Of a stretch of 45,045 nt of DNA, positions 31,730 through 40,147 are shown in pieces. The notes beneath the pieces are model-generated. The model saw only the letters and a program-made list of their open reading frames with translations. It had not been told where the DNA came from and did no database searches. The stretch's first letter is position 1. Each line of letters opens with the position of its first letter. The position numbers were made by a program, and so were the translations under genes. This DNA comes from Acidobacteriota bacterium. GTDB lineage: Bacteria; Acidobacteriota; Terriglobia; Bryobacterales; Bryobacteraceae. The stretch spans positions 73,540-118,584 of the forward strand of contig JAPKZA010000277.1 in the NCBI GenBank assembly GCA_026394015.1, given 5' to 3'.

Positions 31730-33268
31730 ATGATGAAGCATTTCGTAACGATTTTTCTGGCCGCGGTGAGCATCGCGACCGCCCAGCCGCTGCAATATAC
31801 GTTGTTGCCGACGGGGTCGACGGCTCCGGCGGGCCGGACAGACGGGACGATTGTGCATGATCCGATGGGGAAACAACTGTTTCTGTTTGGCGGCTCGGCT
31901 GCTGGAGCGCGGAACGACCTGTGGGTCTATTCGTTGGAGCGGAAAGAGTGGCGGGAGTTGCAGCCGTCGGGAGCGAAGCCGGTACCGCGCTGGGGGCATG
32001 TCTTGGTGTTGGATGAGACGCGGCGTCGGTTGGTGATGTTCGGGGGCCAGGCTTCGGGCTTTTTTAACGACCTGTGGACGTACGATATTGTGCGGGGGAA
32101 CTGGGCGCAGATCGGGCAGCCGGGAGACGGGCCGAGCCGTCGTTATGGGCATTCGGGCATTTTCGATGCGGCCCGGGATCGGGTGGTGATTTCGCATGGG
32201 TTCACCGATGCGGGGCGGTTCGACGATACGTGGGCGTACGAGTTTGGGACGGGCCGGTGGCGGGATCTTTCGCCGCGGACAACGCGACCGCTGCGGCGGT
32301 GTTTGCACCACGCGGTCTACGACTCGGTGCGGGGGCAGATGCTGCTTTATGGCGGCTGTGCAAGCGGGTTTGGACCGTGTCCGTTGGGCGATTTGTGGGC
32401 CTTTGATCTGGTCAGGGGGGAGTGGACGGAGCAGGTGGCGACGCCGGCGCCGACTCCGCGCCAGTACTACGGCCGGACGTTTGATACGGGGCGGGATCGG
32501 ATGATTTTGTTTGGCGGGTCGGGCCGCGGGACCTTGAGCGATACGTGGGAGTTCAACCCCGGGACTCGGCAGTGGCGGGAGGCGGTGCTAGAGGGGCCGG
32601 CGCCGAGCGCGCGGTTTCGCCATGAGAGCGCCTATGGGGAGGGCATCACCTACTTCTTCGGCGGTTCGACGGACCAGGGGTTGACGAATGAGCTGTGGCA
32701 ACTGGGCCCGCGGCAAGCGGCTATGGTGTCGGCGGTGGTGAACGCGTTTGATGGGAGTAGCGGGGCTGTGGTGCCGGGGGGATTGGTTTCGATCTATGGT
32801 TCGGGGCTGGGGAATGCGGTGAGTTGGAATGGGTTGGTCTCGCCGATTCTGTTCGCTTCGGCGGGACAGATCAATGCTCAGGTGCCGGAGGGGCTGGCGG
32901 GAGCGGCGGAGGCGCGGTTAGTGGTGGAGGGGGCTACTGCGGCGACGACGCTGCCGGTGGCGGCGGCGCGGGTGGGGCTGTTTCCGCGGGTTTGGAATCA
33001 GGATGGGGGCGTGAATGCTCCGGCGCTACCGGCGCGGCCGGGGGAGATCGTCGTGCTGTATGCGACGGGCCATGGGGGAGCGACGGGGGCGGAGGTGACG
33101 GTGGGCGGTCGACCGGCCGAGGTGTTGTACGCGGATGCGGCACCGGGAACGATGGGGGTGATGCAGCTCAACGTGCGGATTCCGGCGGAGACCGCGGCGG
33201 GCGAGGCGGTGCTGGTGGTGCAGGTGAGGGGGAGTTTGGCGACGGGTACGGTGGCGGTGCGGCCTTAG
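31730..33268 (+). CDS. Exported Kelch-repeat protein with TIGR03437 C-terminal domain
   Basis: This 512-aa protein has a signal peptide (KHFVTIFLAAVSIATAQ), then five or six Kelch blades (about 35-325) with typical LFLFGGSAAGARNDLWVY, RLVMFGGQASGFFNDLW and MILFGGSGRGTLSDTWEF repeats forming a beta-propeller. The last 180 residues (VSAVVNAFDGSSGAVVPGGLVSIYGSGL onward, with LFASAGQINAQVP and VVLYATGHG) are the TIGR03437 module, which is abundant in Solibacter-type Acidobacteriota and almost diagnostic of them. Function is probably carbohydrate or protein binding at the cell surface. It is divergent from the ECF sigma gene. Confidence 0.92.
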   Translation: MMKHFVTIFLAAVSIATAQPLQYTLLPTGSTAPAGRTDGTIVHDPMGKQLFLFGGSAAGARNDLWVYSLERKEWRELQPSGAKPVPRWGHVLVLDETRRRLVMFGGQASGFFNDLWTYDIVRGNWAQIGQPGDGPSRRYGHSGIFDAARDRVVISHGFTDAGRFDDTWAYEFGTGRWRDLSPRTTRPLRRCLHHAVYDSVRGQMLLYGGCASGFGPCPLGDLWAFDLVRGEWTEQVATPAPTPRQYYGRTFDTGRDRMILFGGSGRGTLSDTWEFNPGTRQWREAVLEGPAPSARFRHESAYGEGITYFFGGSTDQGLTNELWQLGPRQAAMVSAVVNAFDGSSGAVVPGGLVSIYGSGLGNAVSWNGLVSPILFASAGQINAQVPEGLAGAAEARLVVEGATAATTLPVAAARVGLFPRVWNQDGGVNAPALPARPGEIVVLYATGHGGATGAEVTVGGRPAEVLYADAAPGTMGVMQLNVRIPAETAAGEAVLVVQVRGSLATGTVAVRP

Positions 33269-33270
33269 GG

Positions 33271-33873
33271 CTAGAGGCCGGCCCAGATGTCGGTGAGGTC
33301 GAGGACGAAGCCGTCGGTGAGGCCGTCGGCGGCGAGTTCCTGGATACCGGATAGCGTTTGGGGCGGCACGGTAGGACGGTAGACGGTGACGGTTTTGGCG
33401 TCGCCGTCGATGAGCCAGGCGAGAGGGACGCCGCTGGCGATCCACTCAGCCATTTTGAGCTCGAGGATGGAGCGGCGGTCAGAGGGGGAGCGGACTTCGA
33501 CGACGAAGTCGGGCGTAATCTGGGCGAAGCGGCGGCGCTGCGCCGGGGCTAGGGATTGGATCTTCTGGTTCGAGACCCATGAGGCGTCGGGTGAGAGGAT
33601 GGCACCGGAGGGGAGGACGAAGGCGGCGCTGCTCTCAAAAGCCCGGCCAGACTTAGACTGTTTGGCCCAATTTCGCAATTCGCCGGCGACGTCAAGAGAG
33701 CGGAAGGAGGATTCGACTCCGGCAGGAGGCATGATGGTGATTTCTCCTTGGGCGGAGAGTTCGGCCCGAAGCGAAGGGTTTTCGGCACAGAAGGCTTCGA
33801 AATCGTCGGCCGAGATTTTGCGATGAAAATTTATGGTGGCGGCGGAGTCGAGTTCAGGGAGGGCTACCTGCAT
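33271..33873 (-). CDS. Uma2-family (DUF820) putative restriction-endonuclease-like protein
   Basis: From the ATG at 33873 (GGAGG five bases upstream) this is 200 aa. It matches Uma2/DUF820: ISADDFEAFCAENPSLRAEL, GEITIMPPAG, LPSGAILSPDASWV and TPDFVVEVRSPSDRRSILELKMAEWI, a PD-(D/E)xK nuclease-like core with D, E and K retained. Uma2 proteins are abundant in cyanobacteria and Acidobacteriota and have no settled role. The stop lies 2 bp from that of the convergent Kelch gene. A start at 33915 is possible but less well supported. Confidence 0.9.
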   Translation of the reverse strand: MQVALPELDSAATINFHRKISADDFEAFCAENPSLRAELSAQGEITIMPPAGVESSFRSLDVAGELRNWAKQSKSGRAFESSAAFVLPSGAILSPDASWVSNQKIQSLAPAQRRRFAQITPDFVVEVRSPSDRRSILELKMAEWIASGVPLAWLIDGDAKTVTVYRPTVPPQTLSGIQELAADGLTDGFVLDLTDIWAGL

Positions 33874-33892
33874 TTGCCTCCAGTATAAGCCG

Positions 33893-34780
33893 TTACGACT
33901 TTTTTGAGACCACAAAGAGACCAGCTAGCACGAGCGCCCCGCCTAAGAGCAAGGTGCCGCGCAGGGGCTCGTCGAAGATCCAGGCGCTAAGGGCGATGCC
34001 GGAGATGGGGACGAGGAAGGCGTACATCGAAAGCGCTCCGGCGGGATAGCGTTGGAGCAGTTGCGCCCAGAGGATGAAGCAGACTCCGGCGACGATCACC
34101 CCTTGATAAGAGATAGCGGCGAGGGCCTGCCAGGAGACGGCTTTGAGCGTCGGCGGTTCGGTCATTACGGCGATGAGAAGAAAAAGCGGGACGGACCAGG
34201 CCATCTGCCAGACGACGGTGCGGACCGGATCCACCGTTTGCACGAGGTAGCGCATGTAGACCTGGCGGGCTCCGAGGAGGGCGGAGGAGAAAATCATCAG
34301 GGCGTTGCCGAGGAGCGGATTCGGTGCCAAGGTCGATTTCGTTTGGCCGACGGCGAGGATGGTGACCCCGGCGATGGCGAGCACGAGACCCGCGACGCGG
34401 GTGGGGGTGAGCGGGTCTTCCAGACGCTTGGCGAAGAAGTGGCCGGTGAGGTTGGCGAAGACGGCGTAGGCGTTGAGGATGACGACGCCGTAGGCGGGGG
34501 ACGTGAGGGCGGAGGCGGAGTTCAGCAGTCCGATTTGGACGGTGAAGAGGACGCCCAGCCAGAAGAGTGGCCGCCATTCGGCCGGGGTGGGCCAGAAGGT
34601 GACGCCGCGATGGCGGGCCCAGGCACCGACGACGAGCACGCCGATCAACATGCGCCAGAACGCACTCCACAGCGGCGGGATGCTATCGACGCCGACGCGG
34701 ATGGAGACGATGTTGCCGCCCCAAAGGATGGAGATGACGGTGGCCAGGAGAACCGTACGAAGGCCGATCGATTCGCGCAA
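33893..34780 (-). CDS. EamA/DMT-family transporter
   Basis: This 295-aa membrane protein has ten hydrophobic segments in two EamA halves; landmarks include VISILWGGNIVSIRVGVDSIPPLWSAF at the start, SPAYGVVILNAYAVF and LVPISGIALSAWIFDEPLRG near the end. Drug/metabolite transporters of this type usually export amino acids or small metabolites; the substrate is not predictable. It begins 3 bp after the CE15-like esterase gene, and the Uma2 gene follows 19 bp later, so these may be one transcript. Confidence 0.92.
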   Translation of the reverse strand: MRESIGLRTVLLATVISILWGGNIVSIRVGVDSIPPLWSAFWRMLIGVLVVGAWARHRGVTFWPTPAEWRPLFWLGVLFTVQIGLLNSASALTSPAYGVVILNAYAVFANLTGHFFAKRLEDPLTPTRVAGLVLAIAGVTILAVGQTKSTLAPNPLLGNALMIFSSALLGARQVYMRYLVQTVDPVRTVVWQMAWSVPLFLLIAVMTEPPTLKAVSWQALAAISYQGVIVAGVCFILWAQLLQRYPAGALSMYAFLVPISGIALSAWIFDEPLRGTLLLGGALVLAGLFVVSKKS

Positions 34781-34783
34781 GCT

Positions 34784-36067
34784 TTAAGGCTTCCAGTAGC
34801 GGGCGGCGAAAGTCAAGAAGGCCGGCCAGTTGGGGCCGGGGGTGTGGCCGGCGCTGTGTTGGCGGAAGGCGATGTCGCCATCGACGAGAGCGGTTTCCAG
34901 AGCCGGGAACTCCGCGGTGCCTAGGCCCCTTTTACCGAGGAGGCGGTAGACGGGCTCGGCCCCGACCCCGGCGAGGAACATGCCTTTGGCGTCAACCCAG
35001 CCGTCGCCTTTGTCGCCGGAGCTAATGAAGACGGGGCGGGGGGCGCAGAGCGCGATGAGTTCGTGGGAATCGACCGGGAGATCGGCGGCGGTTTTGGGGC
35101 CGGCGAATTGCAGGTAGTTGCCGGCCATCCAGTGATACTCGTTGGGGGCGGCGACGTTTTCGACCTGCTCGCCGTATAGGCGGCGGTGGAGTTTGACGCC
35201 GCCGGCACCGGAGGAGCTGAGGAAGGCGACGGAGAAGCGTTGGTCGTAGGCCATGGCGACGACGGCGGCTTTGCCGTAGCGGGAATGGCCTTCCAGGCCG
35301 ACGCGGGTTGCGTCGACGGCGGGGTCGGTGGAGAAGTAATCGAGGGCGCGGGAGGCACCCCAGGCCCAGGCGCGGAGGGCGCCCCAGGCGTCGACGGCGC
35401 GGGGTTGGCCTTTATTGACGAGGCCGATGATGCCTTGGGTGAGGCCGGCGCCGTTGTCAGGCTGGATGGAGGTAGGGGCGAGGATGGCGTAGCCCCAGCC
35501 TTTTTCGAGGACGAGCTTTTGCCAGGTGGTATCGCGGCGGGGGAAGTTGGTGAAGCCGAGTTCCATCACAACGGGCACCTTGGCTTTCGCGTTGGCCGGG
35601 GTGACGAGGGTGAGCTGGATGACGACTTTGATTTGGGGGTAGGCCGAGTTGTCGACGTGGCCGAGGAGGGTCTTCTTGACGACGGGGATTTCGGCTTCGA
35701 TTTCGTTGGTGGTGGCGGTGACTTCCCAGCGGACGGCGGGAGTGACTTTGGGCATGCGGCCGTAGATTTCGCGGTCGAAGTGCTCGACGATTTCGGGGCG
35801 GCGGAGCTTCCACCATTGGGCGGCCTTGGTGATCTTTTTCTTCTTGTCGGAGAGGATGGGGTCGGGGAGTTGGGGGTACGGGTTGGCTTTGGCTTCGTCG
35901 TAATTGGCGGCGTTGGGGGCGTTGGGGTTGCGGCCGTCGGCACCGCGGCGGAGTGCAGAGATTTTCAGAAGATCGAGGAGACGGCGCTGGTCCGCGGCGG
36001 CGGTGAGTTGGACGGGAGGGGGGTCGGCGGCGAGGAGGGCGACAGCCAGGAGGCAGAGGTAACGCAC
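34784..36067 (-). CDS. Exported CE15-like glucuronoyl esterase / acetylxylan esterase-like hydrolase
   Basis: This 427-aa protein has a short signal peptide (RYLCLLAVALLAADPP), then HFDREIYGRMPKVTP typical of the family, an alpha/beta hydrolase core and the nucleophile motif GLEGHSRYGKAA with Ser262 followed by Arg, as in CE15 glucuronoyl methylesterases. A Glu or Asp after LCAPRPVFISSGDKGDGWVD and the His in FRQHSAGHTPGPNW complete the likely triad. Glucuronoyl esterases cut ester bonds between lignin and glucuronoxylan, and Solibacter-type bacteria are a known source. The next gene on this strand, an EamA transporter, starts 3 bp later. The gene is divergent from the NTF2-like gene (42 bp between starts). 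Confidence 0.87.
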   Translation of the reverse strand: MRYLCLLAVALLAADPPPVQLTAAADQRRLLDLLKISALRRGADGRNPNAPNAANYDEAKANPYPQLPDPILSDKKKKITKAAQWWKLRRPEIVEHFDREIYGRMPKVTPAVRWEVTATTNEIEAEIPVVKKTLLGHVDNSAYPQIKVVIQLTLVTPANAKAKVPVVMELGFTNFPRRDTTWQKLVLEKGWGYAILAPTSIQPDNGAGLTQGIIGLVNKGQPRAVDAWGALRAWAWGASRALDYFSTDPAVDATRVGLEGHSRYGKAAVVAMAYDQRFSVAFLSSSGAGGVKLHRRLYGEQVENVAAPNEYHWMAGNYLQFAGPKTAADLPVDSHELIALCAPRPVFISSGDKGDGWVDAKGMFLAGVGAEPVYRLLGKRGLGTAEFPALETALVDGDIAFRQHSAGHTPGPNWPAFLTFAARYWKP

Positions 36068-36109
36068 CGCATGATTGTACCCGAGTTCCGGACTGATATA
36101 CTTTGCGGC

Positions 36110-36538
36110 ATGAAACTGTTTGTGATTGGAGTGATGCTGATGGCGGGCTGGGTGCAGGCCGAGACGAAGGCGGACATCATCGGGTTGGACCAGAGTTGGC
36201 GGAAGGCGATTCTGGCTAAGGATACGGCCGCGCTCGAAAAGATGCTGGCCGATGACTTAGTTTATGGCCACGCGACGGGGATTATCGATACGAAAACGAG
36301 CTACATCGCCAAGGTGAAGTCCGGCAAGCAGTTGTATCAGAGTTTGGATCAGACGAAGGTGAAGGCGAACGTGTACGAGAGTTCCGCGGTGACGCATTCG
36401 TACATGCACGTGACGGGGGTGAACCAGGACGGGAAGTTCGACGACAAGGTGATGTTGATTCACTTTTGGGTGAAGCAAAACGGAACGTGGCGACTAGCGG
36501 GTCATCAGACCACGAAAGTCGCCACGATTCCGAACTAG
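36110..36538 (+). CDS. Exported NTF2-like (DUF4440) protein
   Basis: This 142-aa protein has a signal peptide (KLFVIGVMLMAGWVQA) and then an NTF2-like cone fold: IIGLDQSWRKAILAKDTAALEKMLADDLVYGH, an SYIAKVKSGK segment and the final strand VMLIHFWVKQNGTWRLAGHQTTKV. DUF4440 proteins are small, variable ligand-binding or isomerase-like proteins; none of the catalytic arrangements is evident enough to assign a reaction. Its stop is 8 bp from that of the convergent rhlE gene. Confidence 0.87.
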   Translation: MKLFVIGVMLMAGWVQAETKADIIGLDQSWRKAILAKDTAALEKMLADDLVYGHATGIIDTKTSYIAKVKSGKQLYQSLDQTKVKANVYESSAVTHSYMHVTGVNQDGKFDDKVMLIHFWVKQNGTWRLAGHQTTKVATIPN

Positions 36539-36546
36539 GTTAGGAA

Positions 36547-37842
36547 CTAGCGGGCCGAGAATTTCTTCGGACGAGCGCCGAAGGTTTTCTTGGGTCCGAA
36601 GGAACCGCCTTGGGGGCGGCCTCCACCGGAGTAAGGACGATGGGTGGGGGCGGTGTGGACAATCTGTAGCTTGGAAGCAGGGGATTGGGCTAGGCGCTCC
36701 GGGATGGCGGCGATGGTGGCTCTGTCGGCAGCGGTGATCATCTGCCGTTCGAGCCGGATGTTGAGGTTCCGTTCGATGCGGCGGACATCGTTCCATTCCG
36801 AACGAGTGACGAAGGTGGTGGCGGTGCCCTTCAAGCCCGCGCGGCCGGTACGACCAACGCGATGGATAAAGTCTTCCGGAACCTTCGGTACGTCGAAGTT
36901 GATAACGTGGGCGACGGCTTCGATGTGAAGACCGCGCGCCGCAACGTCCGTGCAGACGAGAACGCGGAACTGGCCGTCCTGGAAGCCCTTGAGCGCACGG
37001 TTGCGCTGACTCTGCGAGCGGTTACCGTGAATGCTGGTCGAACTGATGCCGTCCTGTTCGAGTCTGTCGGCGAGTCTGTCGGCACCGTGCTTGGTGCGAA
37101 CGAAGACCATGAACGTTCCGTCGTGGATGCGCAGCATGTGCTCGAGCGTCCCGATCTTGTGATCCTGGTCTAACTCGTACATGTGGAGGTCGACCTGTTC
37201 GGCCGGCTTGCTGGCGTTTCCGATCGCGATGCGAACGGGGTTCACGAGGTGCTTGTTGATGAGGTGGGCGACGGAGGTCTCGATGGTGGCCGAGAAGAAC
37301 AACGTCTGACGAACGGGGGCGAGAAGGCCCATGATGCGTTGGATGGAGGGCAAGAAGCCCATATCGAGCATCCGATCGGCTTCATCCAGGATGAGCAGGT
37401 TGACCGTGTCGAGGCGCACTAAGCGGCGTTCGATAAAATCGCCGAGGCGGCCCGGGGTGGCAATAATGACTTGGACACCACGCTTAATGTCGGCAAGTTG
37501 GGGACGTTCACTCAGTCCGCCAACGACGACCGCGGTACGGATACCGGTGCCGGCGGCGAGTTTGTGGAACGTCTCTGAAATCTGCATCGCGAGTTCGCGA
37601 GTGGGGCTCAAAATAAGGGCTTGGGAGCCTTTGGCCGTTTTGTTTTTCAGGAGGCGTTCGAGGAGAGGGAGGACAAAAGCAAGGGTCTTGCCTGTGCCCG
37701 TTTGGGCTGTGGCGACAAGGTCTTTGCCTTCTAAAGCAGGTGGGATAGCCTGAGCCTGCACGGGCGTCGGTGTGACGAAGCCGTGCTTGGCCAGGTTGCC
37801 CTTCAAGACAGGGGACAACGTAAGGTCAGCAAAAGTATTCAT
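36547..37842 (-). CDS. rhlE: DEAD-box RNA helicase, RhlE type
   Basis: This 431-aa protein has all DEAD-box motifs in order: Q motif (GFVTPTPVQAQAIP), AQTGTGKT (I), PTRELA (Ia), TPGR (Ib), DEAD (II, in LLILDEADRMLDMG), SAT (III), then ARGLHIE (V) and HRVGRTGRAG (VI). The C-terminal tail is basic and Gly/Arg-rich (SGGGRPQGGSFGPKKTFGARPKK), typical of RhlE-like helicases of ribosome assembly and RNA turnover. It unwinds RNA duplexes using ATP. The RRM protein gene lies upstream on the same strand, separated by a terminator, so the two are independent but may both respond to cold or RNA stress. Confidence 0.95.
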   Translation of the reverse strand: MNTFADLTLSPVLKGNLAKHGFVTPTPVQAQAIPPALEGKDLVATAQTGTGKTLAFVLPLLERLLKNKTAKGSQALILSPTRELAMQISETFHKLAAGTGIRTAVVVGGLSERPQLADIKRGVQVIIATPGRLGDFIERRLVRLDTVNLLILDEADRMLDMGFLPSIQRIMGLLAPVRQTLFFSATIETSVAHLINKHLVNPVRIAIGNASKPAEQVDLHMYELDQDHKIGTLEHMLRIHDGTFMVFVRTKHGADRLADRLEQDGISSTSIHGNRSQSQRNRALKGFQDGQFRVLVCTDVAARGLHIEAVAHVINFDVPKVPEDFIHRVGRTGRAGLKGTATTFVTRSEWNDVRRIERNLNIRLERQMITAADRATIAAIPERLAQSPASKLQIVHTAPTHRPYSGGGRPQGGSFGPKKTFGARPKKFSAR

Positions 37843-37956
37843 TCAGTTGTATTTGGGGGAAGGCCGATCGAGCGAACCGGCAAACAGAAAAGCAGGCGGG
37901 TGCGGTAGAACAAACTTCCAGTACTTCTTAAACTATAGCGCATTTTGTGGCGAAAA

Positions 37957-37984
37957 TGAAAAAGCCGCTCGATTGAGCGGCTTT
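37957..37984 (-). terminator. Rho-independent terminator of the RRM gene
   Basis: On the minus strand AAAGCCGCTC (37984-37975) pairs with GAGCGGCTTT (37970-37961) over a 4-nt loop, followed by TTCATTTTCG. It lies about 25 bases after the RRM stop and before the rhlE start. Confidence 0.9.
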
Positions 37985-38009
37985 CATCACTATCACCAGG
38001 AGAAAGAAC

Positions 38010-38432
38010 CTAGAGAGCTTTGGCGAGTTCCTCAGCGAACGCGCTGGGCGGACCCGAGGGGCGGGTGGGCTTCTTATGCTTCTTCCCACCACGGCGCGAT
38101 TTGTCACCCATCATCATTGCTGACGACGGAGGCGGCATACCAGCACCCATGGGGGCGGCTCCCTTCACAGGGGTTTTGCCTTTCGGCGGTTGGGCAGGGT
38201 TAGCACGCAGCAAACGCTCTTCGAGCGGTGCGCGGTCAAAACGACGAATGATCGAATTCATCTCCTCGCCGTTAGGCGCTTCGATGAATGCAAATCCTTT
38301 CGATTCTTGCGTTTCGGGGTTACGGATTACTTTGATGGAATCGGCTACGAGGTTTTCCGCGGTGAGCCATGACTTGATGTCATCGGCAGTCACCCAAACG
38401 GGGAGATTGCCAAGAAAAACGGTGAAACTCAT
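38010..38432 (-). CDS. RRM-domain RNA-binding protein
   Basis: This 140-aa protein has a single RNA-recognition motif at residues 3-80: FTVFLGNLPVWVTADDIKSWL (RNP2) and ESKGFAFIEAP (RNP1), followed by a Pro/Gly/Met linker and a basic tail (KSRRGGKKHKKP). It resembles small bacterial RRM proteins that bind single-stranded RNA and often accompany helicases. It is flanked by the rhlE gene downstream on the same strand with a terminator between, and by serA upstream-side in the same orientation. The ATG has only a modest ribosome site. Confidence 0.92.
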   Translation of the reverse strand: MSFTVFLGNLPVWVTADDIKSWLTAENLVADSIKVIRNPETQESKGFAFIEAPNGEEMNSIIRRFDRAPLEERLLRANPAQPPKGKTPVKGAAPMGAGMPPPSSAMMMGDKSRRGGKKHKKPTRPSGPPSAFAEELAKAL

Positions 38433-38534
38433 TGAAGGGTAAAAACTACTCCTGGGAAGGATGTTGAACCGGGGAGGTCCGCTGAGAGCACTACCAGCGT
38501 AACACAGGGATTCCGGTAGAAAAAGTTTAATCCG

Positions 38535-40127
38535 TTAAACGCCGAAAGCAACTGGCCTGGCTACCAGTACGGCGGGATTGGATTTGAGTTCGGCAAGTAC
38601 CGTTTCCGGCACCAAAGCATCCACTTCTACCACGGCGACCGCCAAAAGACGCTGCCCAGGGGCAGGTTTCGGGGTGCGACCGAGAGAAAAGTTGGCAATA
38701 TTAATATTATTTTTCCCAAGCACGGAGCCGACGTGGCCGATGACGCCGGGGACGTCATCGTTCTTCATGTAGAGAAGATGGCCGTTCAAGTTGGCCTCGC
38801 AGGGGATGCCATCGACCTGAATCAGACGGGGCCGGTTGAGGATCACGGCCCCTTCGACGACCGTAAGGCCGGCATCGGTATCGAGCTCAAGACGAATGGA
38901 GTCGATGTGGCCGGTGCGCTGTTTTTCGTGAGTTTCGGCGACGTTGAGCCCGCGCTGGGTGGCGATGGGCATGGCGTTGACGAGATTGGCACGGTAGGAA
39001 AGTGAACGGTTGAGGACGCCGGCGAGTCCGGCGTTGCGCAGAAGGACCGTATTGAAGTCGGCGATGCGGCCCGAGTAGATGAGCCGAACCGACTTCGGGT
39101 TGCCCGAGGCCAAGTAAGCGGCAAAGCCACCCAGGCGCTCGGCCAGTTCAATGTAAGGCCCGACGGCCTTGTACATTTCCGGCGAAAGAGCGGGCATGTT
39201 GACGGCGTTCAGGGCGATGCCATTGAGCAGGTATTCGACGACCTGTTCGACAATGCGGACGCCGACGATTTCCTGAGCCTCTTCGGTAGAGCCGCCGATA
39301 TGCGGCGTGGCGAGGAGGTTTTCGGCTTGGAGAATGGCGGCGTCGGCGGGCGGCGGTTCGGCCTCAAACACGTCGAGACCGGCACCGGCCACCTTGCCGC
39401 TTTGGAGAGCGGCGGCGAGGTCGGCTTCGTTGACGAGTTCGCCCCGGGCGCAGTTGATGACCCGGACCCCGGGCTTCATTTTCGCGAACGCGGCGGCGTT
39501 GAGCATGCCGTGCGTTTCGGGGGTGAGGGCCATGTGGAGGGTGATGTAGTCGGATTCGGCGTATAGCCGGTCGAGCGAGACGAGTTCGACGCCGAGGTCG
39601 GCGGCGGTCTGCGGGTTAACGAACGGATCGTAGGCCAAGCAGCGCATTTCGAAGGCCTGGGCCCGGGAGACGACCGGGCGGCCGATCGCGCCGAGGCCGA
39701 GGACGCCCAGCGTTTTGCCGCGCAGTTCGTTGCCTTGGAACTTCTTTTTCTCCCACTTACCGCTTTTGGTGGAGGCGCTGGCGGCGGGAATCTGCCGGGC
39801 GAGCGAGAGCATCAGGCCGATCGCGTGTTCGGCGACGGAGATGGCGTTGCCACCCGGGGTATTCATGACGAGCACCCCGGCGGCGGTGGCGGCGTCGAGA
39901 TCGACGTTATCCACGCCGACGCCGGCGCGGCCGATGACGCGCAGCTTCGGCGCTTTCGAAAGAACGTCCGCGTTGACTTTGACGGCGCTACGGACGAGCA
40001 GGGCGTCGCAATCGGCCAGATGGGCGGCATAGCCCTTCGGATCTGAAATGACAATGTCCCAACCAGCCTGCGCGCGCAATAACTCTACGCCAGCGGCGGC
40101 GATGGGTTCCGCTACCAGAATTTTCAT
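38535..40127 (-). CDS. serA: D-3-phosphoglycerate dehydrogenase
   Basis: This 530-aa protein is a full-length SerA of the long form. Seen: substrate domain (ILVAEPIAAAGVELLRAQ), NAD domain with LGVLGLGAIGRPV, catalytic Arg/Glu/His region (NCARGELVNE, then ATPHIGGSTEEAQE), the intervening ASB domain and a C-terminal ACT domain (DDVPGVIGHVGSVLGKNNINIANFSLGR). It oxidises 3-phosphoglycerate to 3-phosphohydroxypyruvate, the first step of serine synthesis; the ACT domain suggests serine feedback. It lies 20 bp after a class V aminotransferase gene and is probably co-transcribed with it. Confidence 0.96.
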   Translation of the reverse strand: MKILVAEPIAAAGVELLRAQAGWDIVISDPKGYAAHLADCDALLVRSAVKVNADVLSKAPKLRVIGRAGVGVDNVDLDAATAAGVLVMNTPGGNAISVAEHAIGLMLSLARQIPAASASTKSGKWEKKKFQGNELRGKTLGVLGLGAIGRPVVSRAQAFEMRCLAYDPFVNPQTAADLGVELVSLDRLYAESDYITLHMALTPETHGMLNAAAFAKMKPGVRVINCARGELVNEADLAAALQSGKVAGAGLDVFEAEPPPADAAILQAENLLATPHIGGSTEEAQEIVGVRIVEQVVEYLLNGIALNAVNMPALSPEMYKAVGPYIELAERLGGFAAYLASGNPKSVRLIYSGRIADFNTVLLRNAGLAGVLNRSLSYRANLVNAMPIATQRGLNVAETHEKQRTGHIDSIRLELDTDAGLTVVEGAVILNRPRLIQVDGIPCEANLNGHLLYMKNDDVPGVIGHVGSVLGKNNINIANFSLGRTPKPAPGQRLLAVAVVEVDALVPETVLAELKSNPAVLVARPVAFGV

Positions 40128-40147
40128 GATGATTTCCTTGATGATTC

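Noticed and set aside
35186-36100. Plus-strand frame running through the CE15 gene into the NTF2-like gene
   Set aside because: Only the part from 36110 shows a signal peptide and an NTF2-like fold; the upstream part is the antisense of the esterase.
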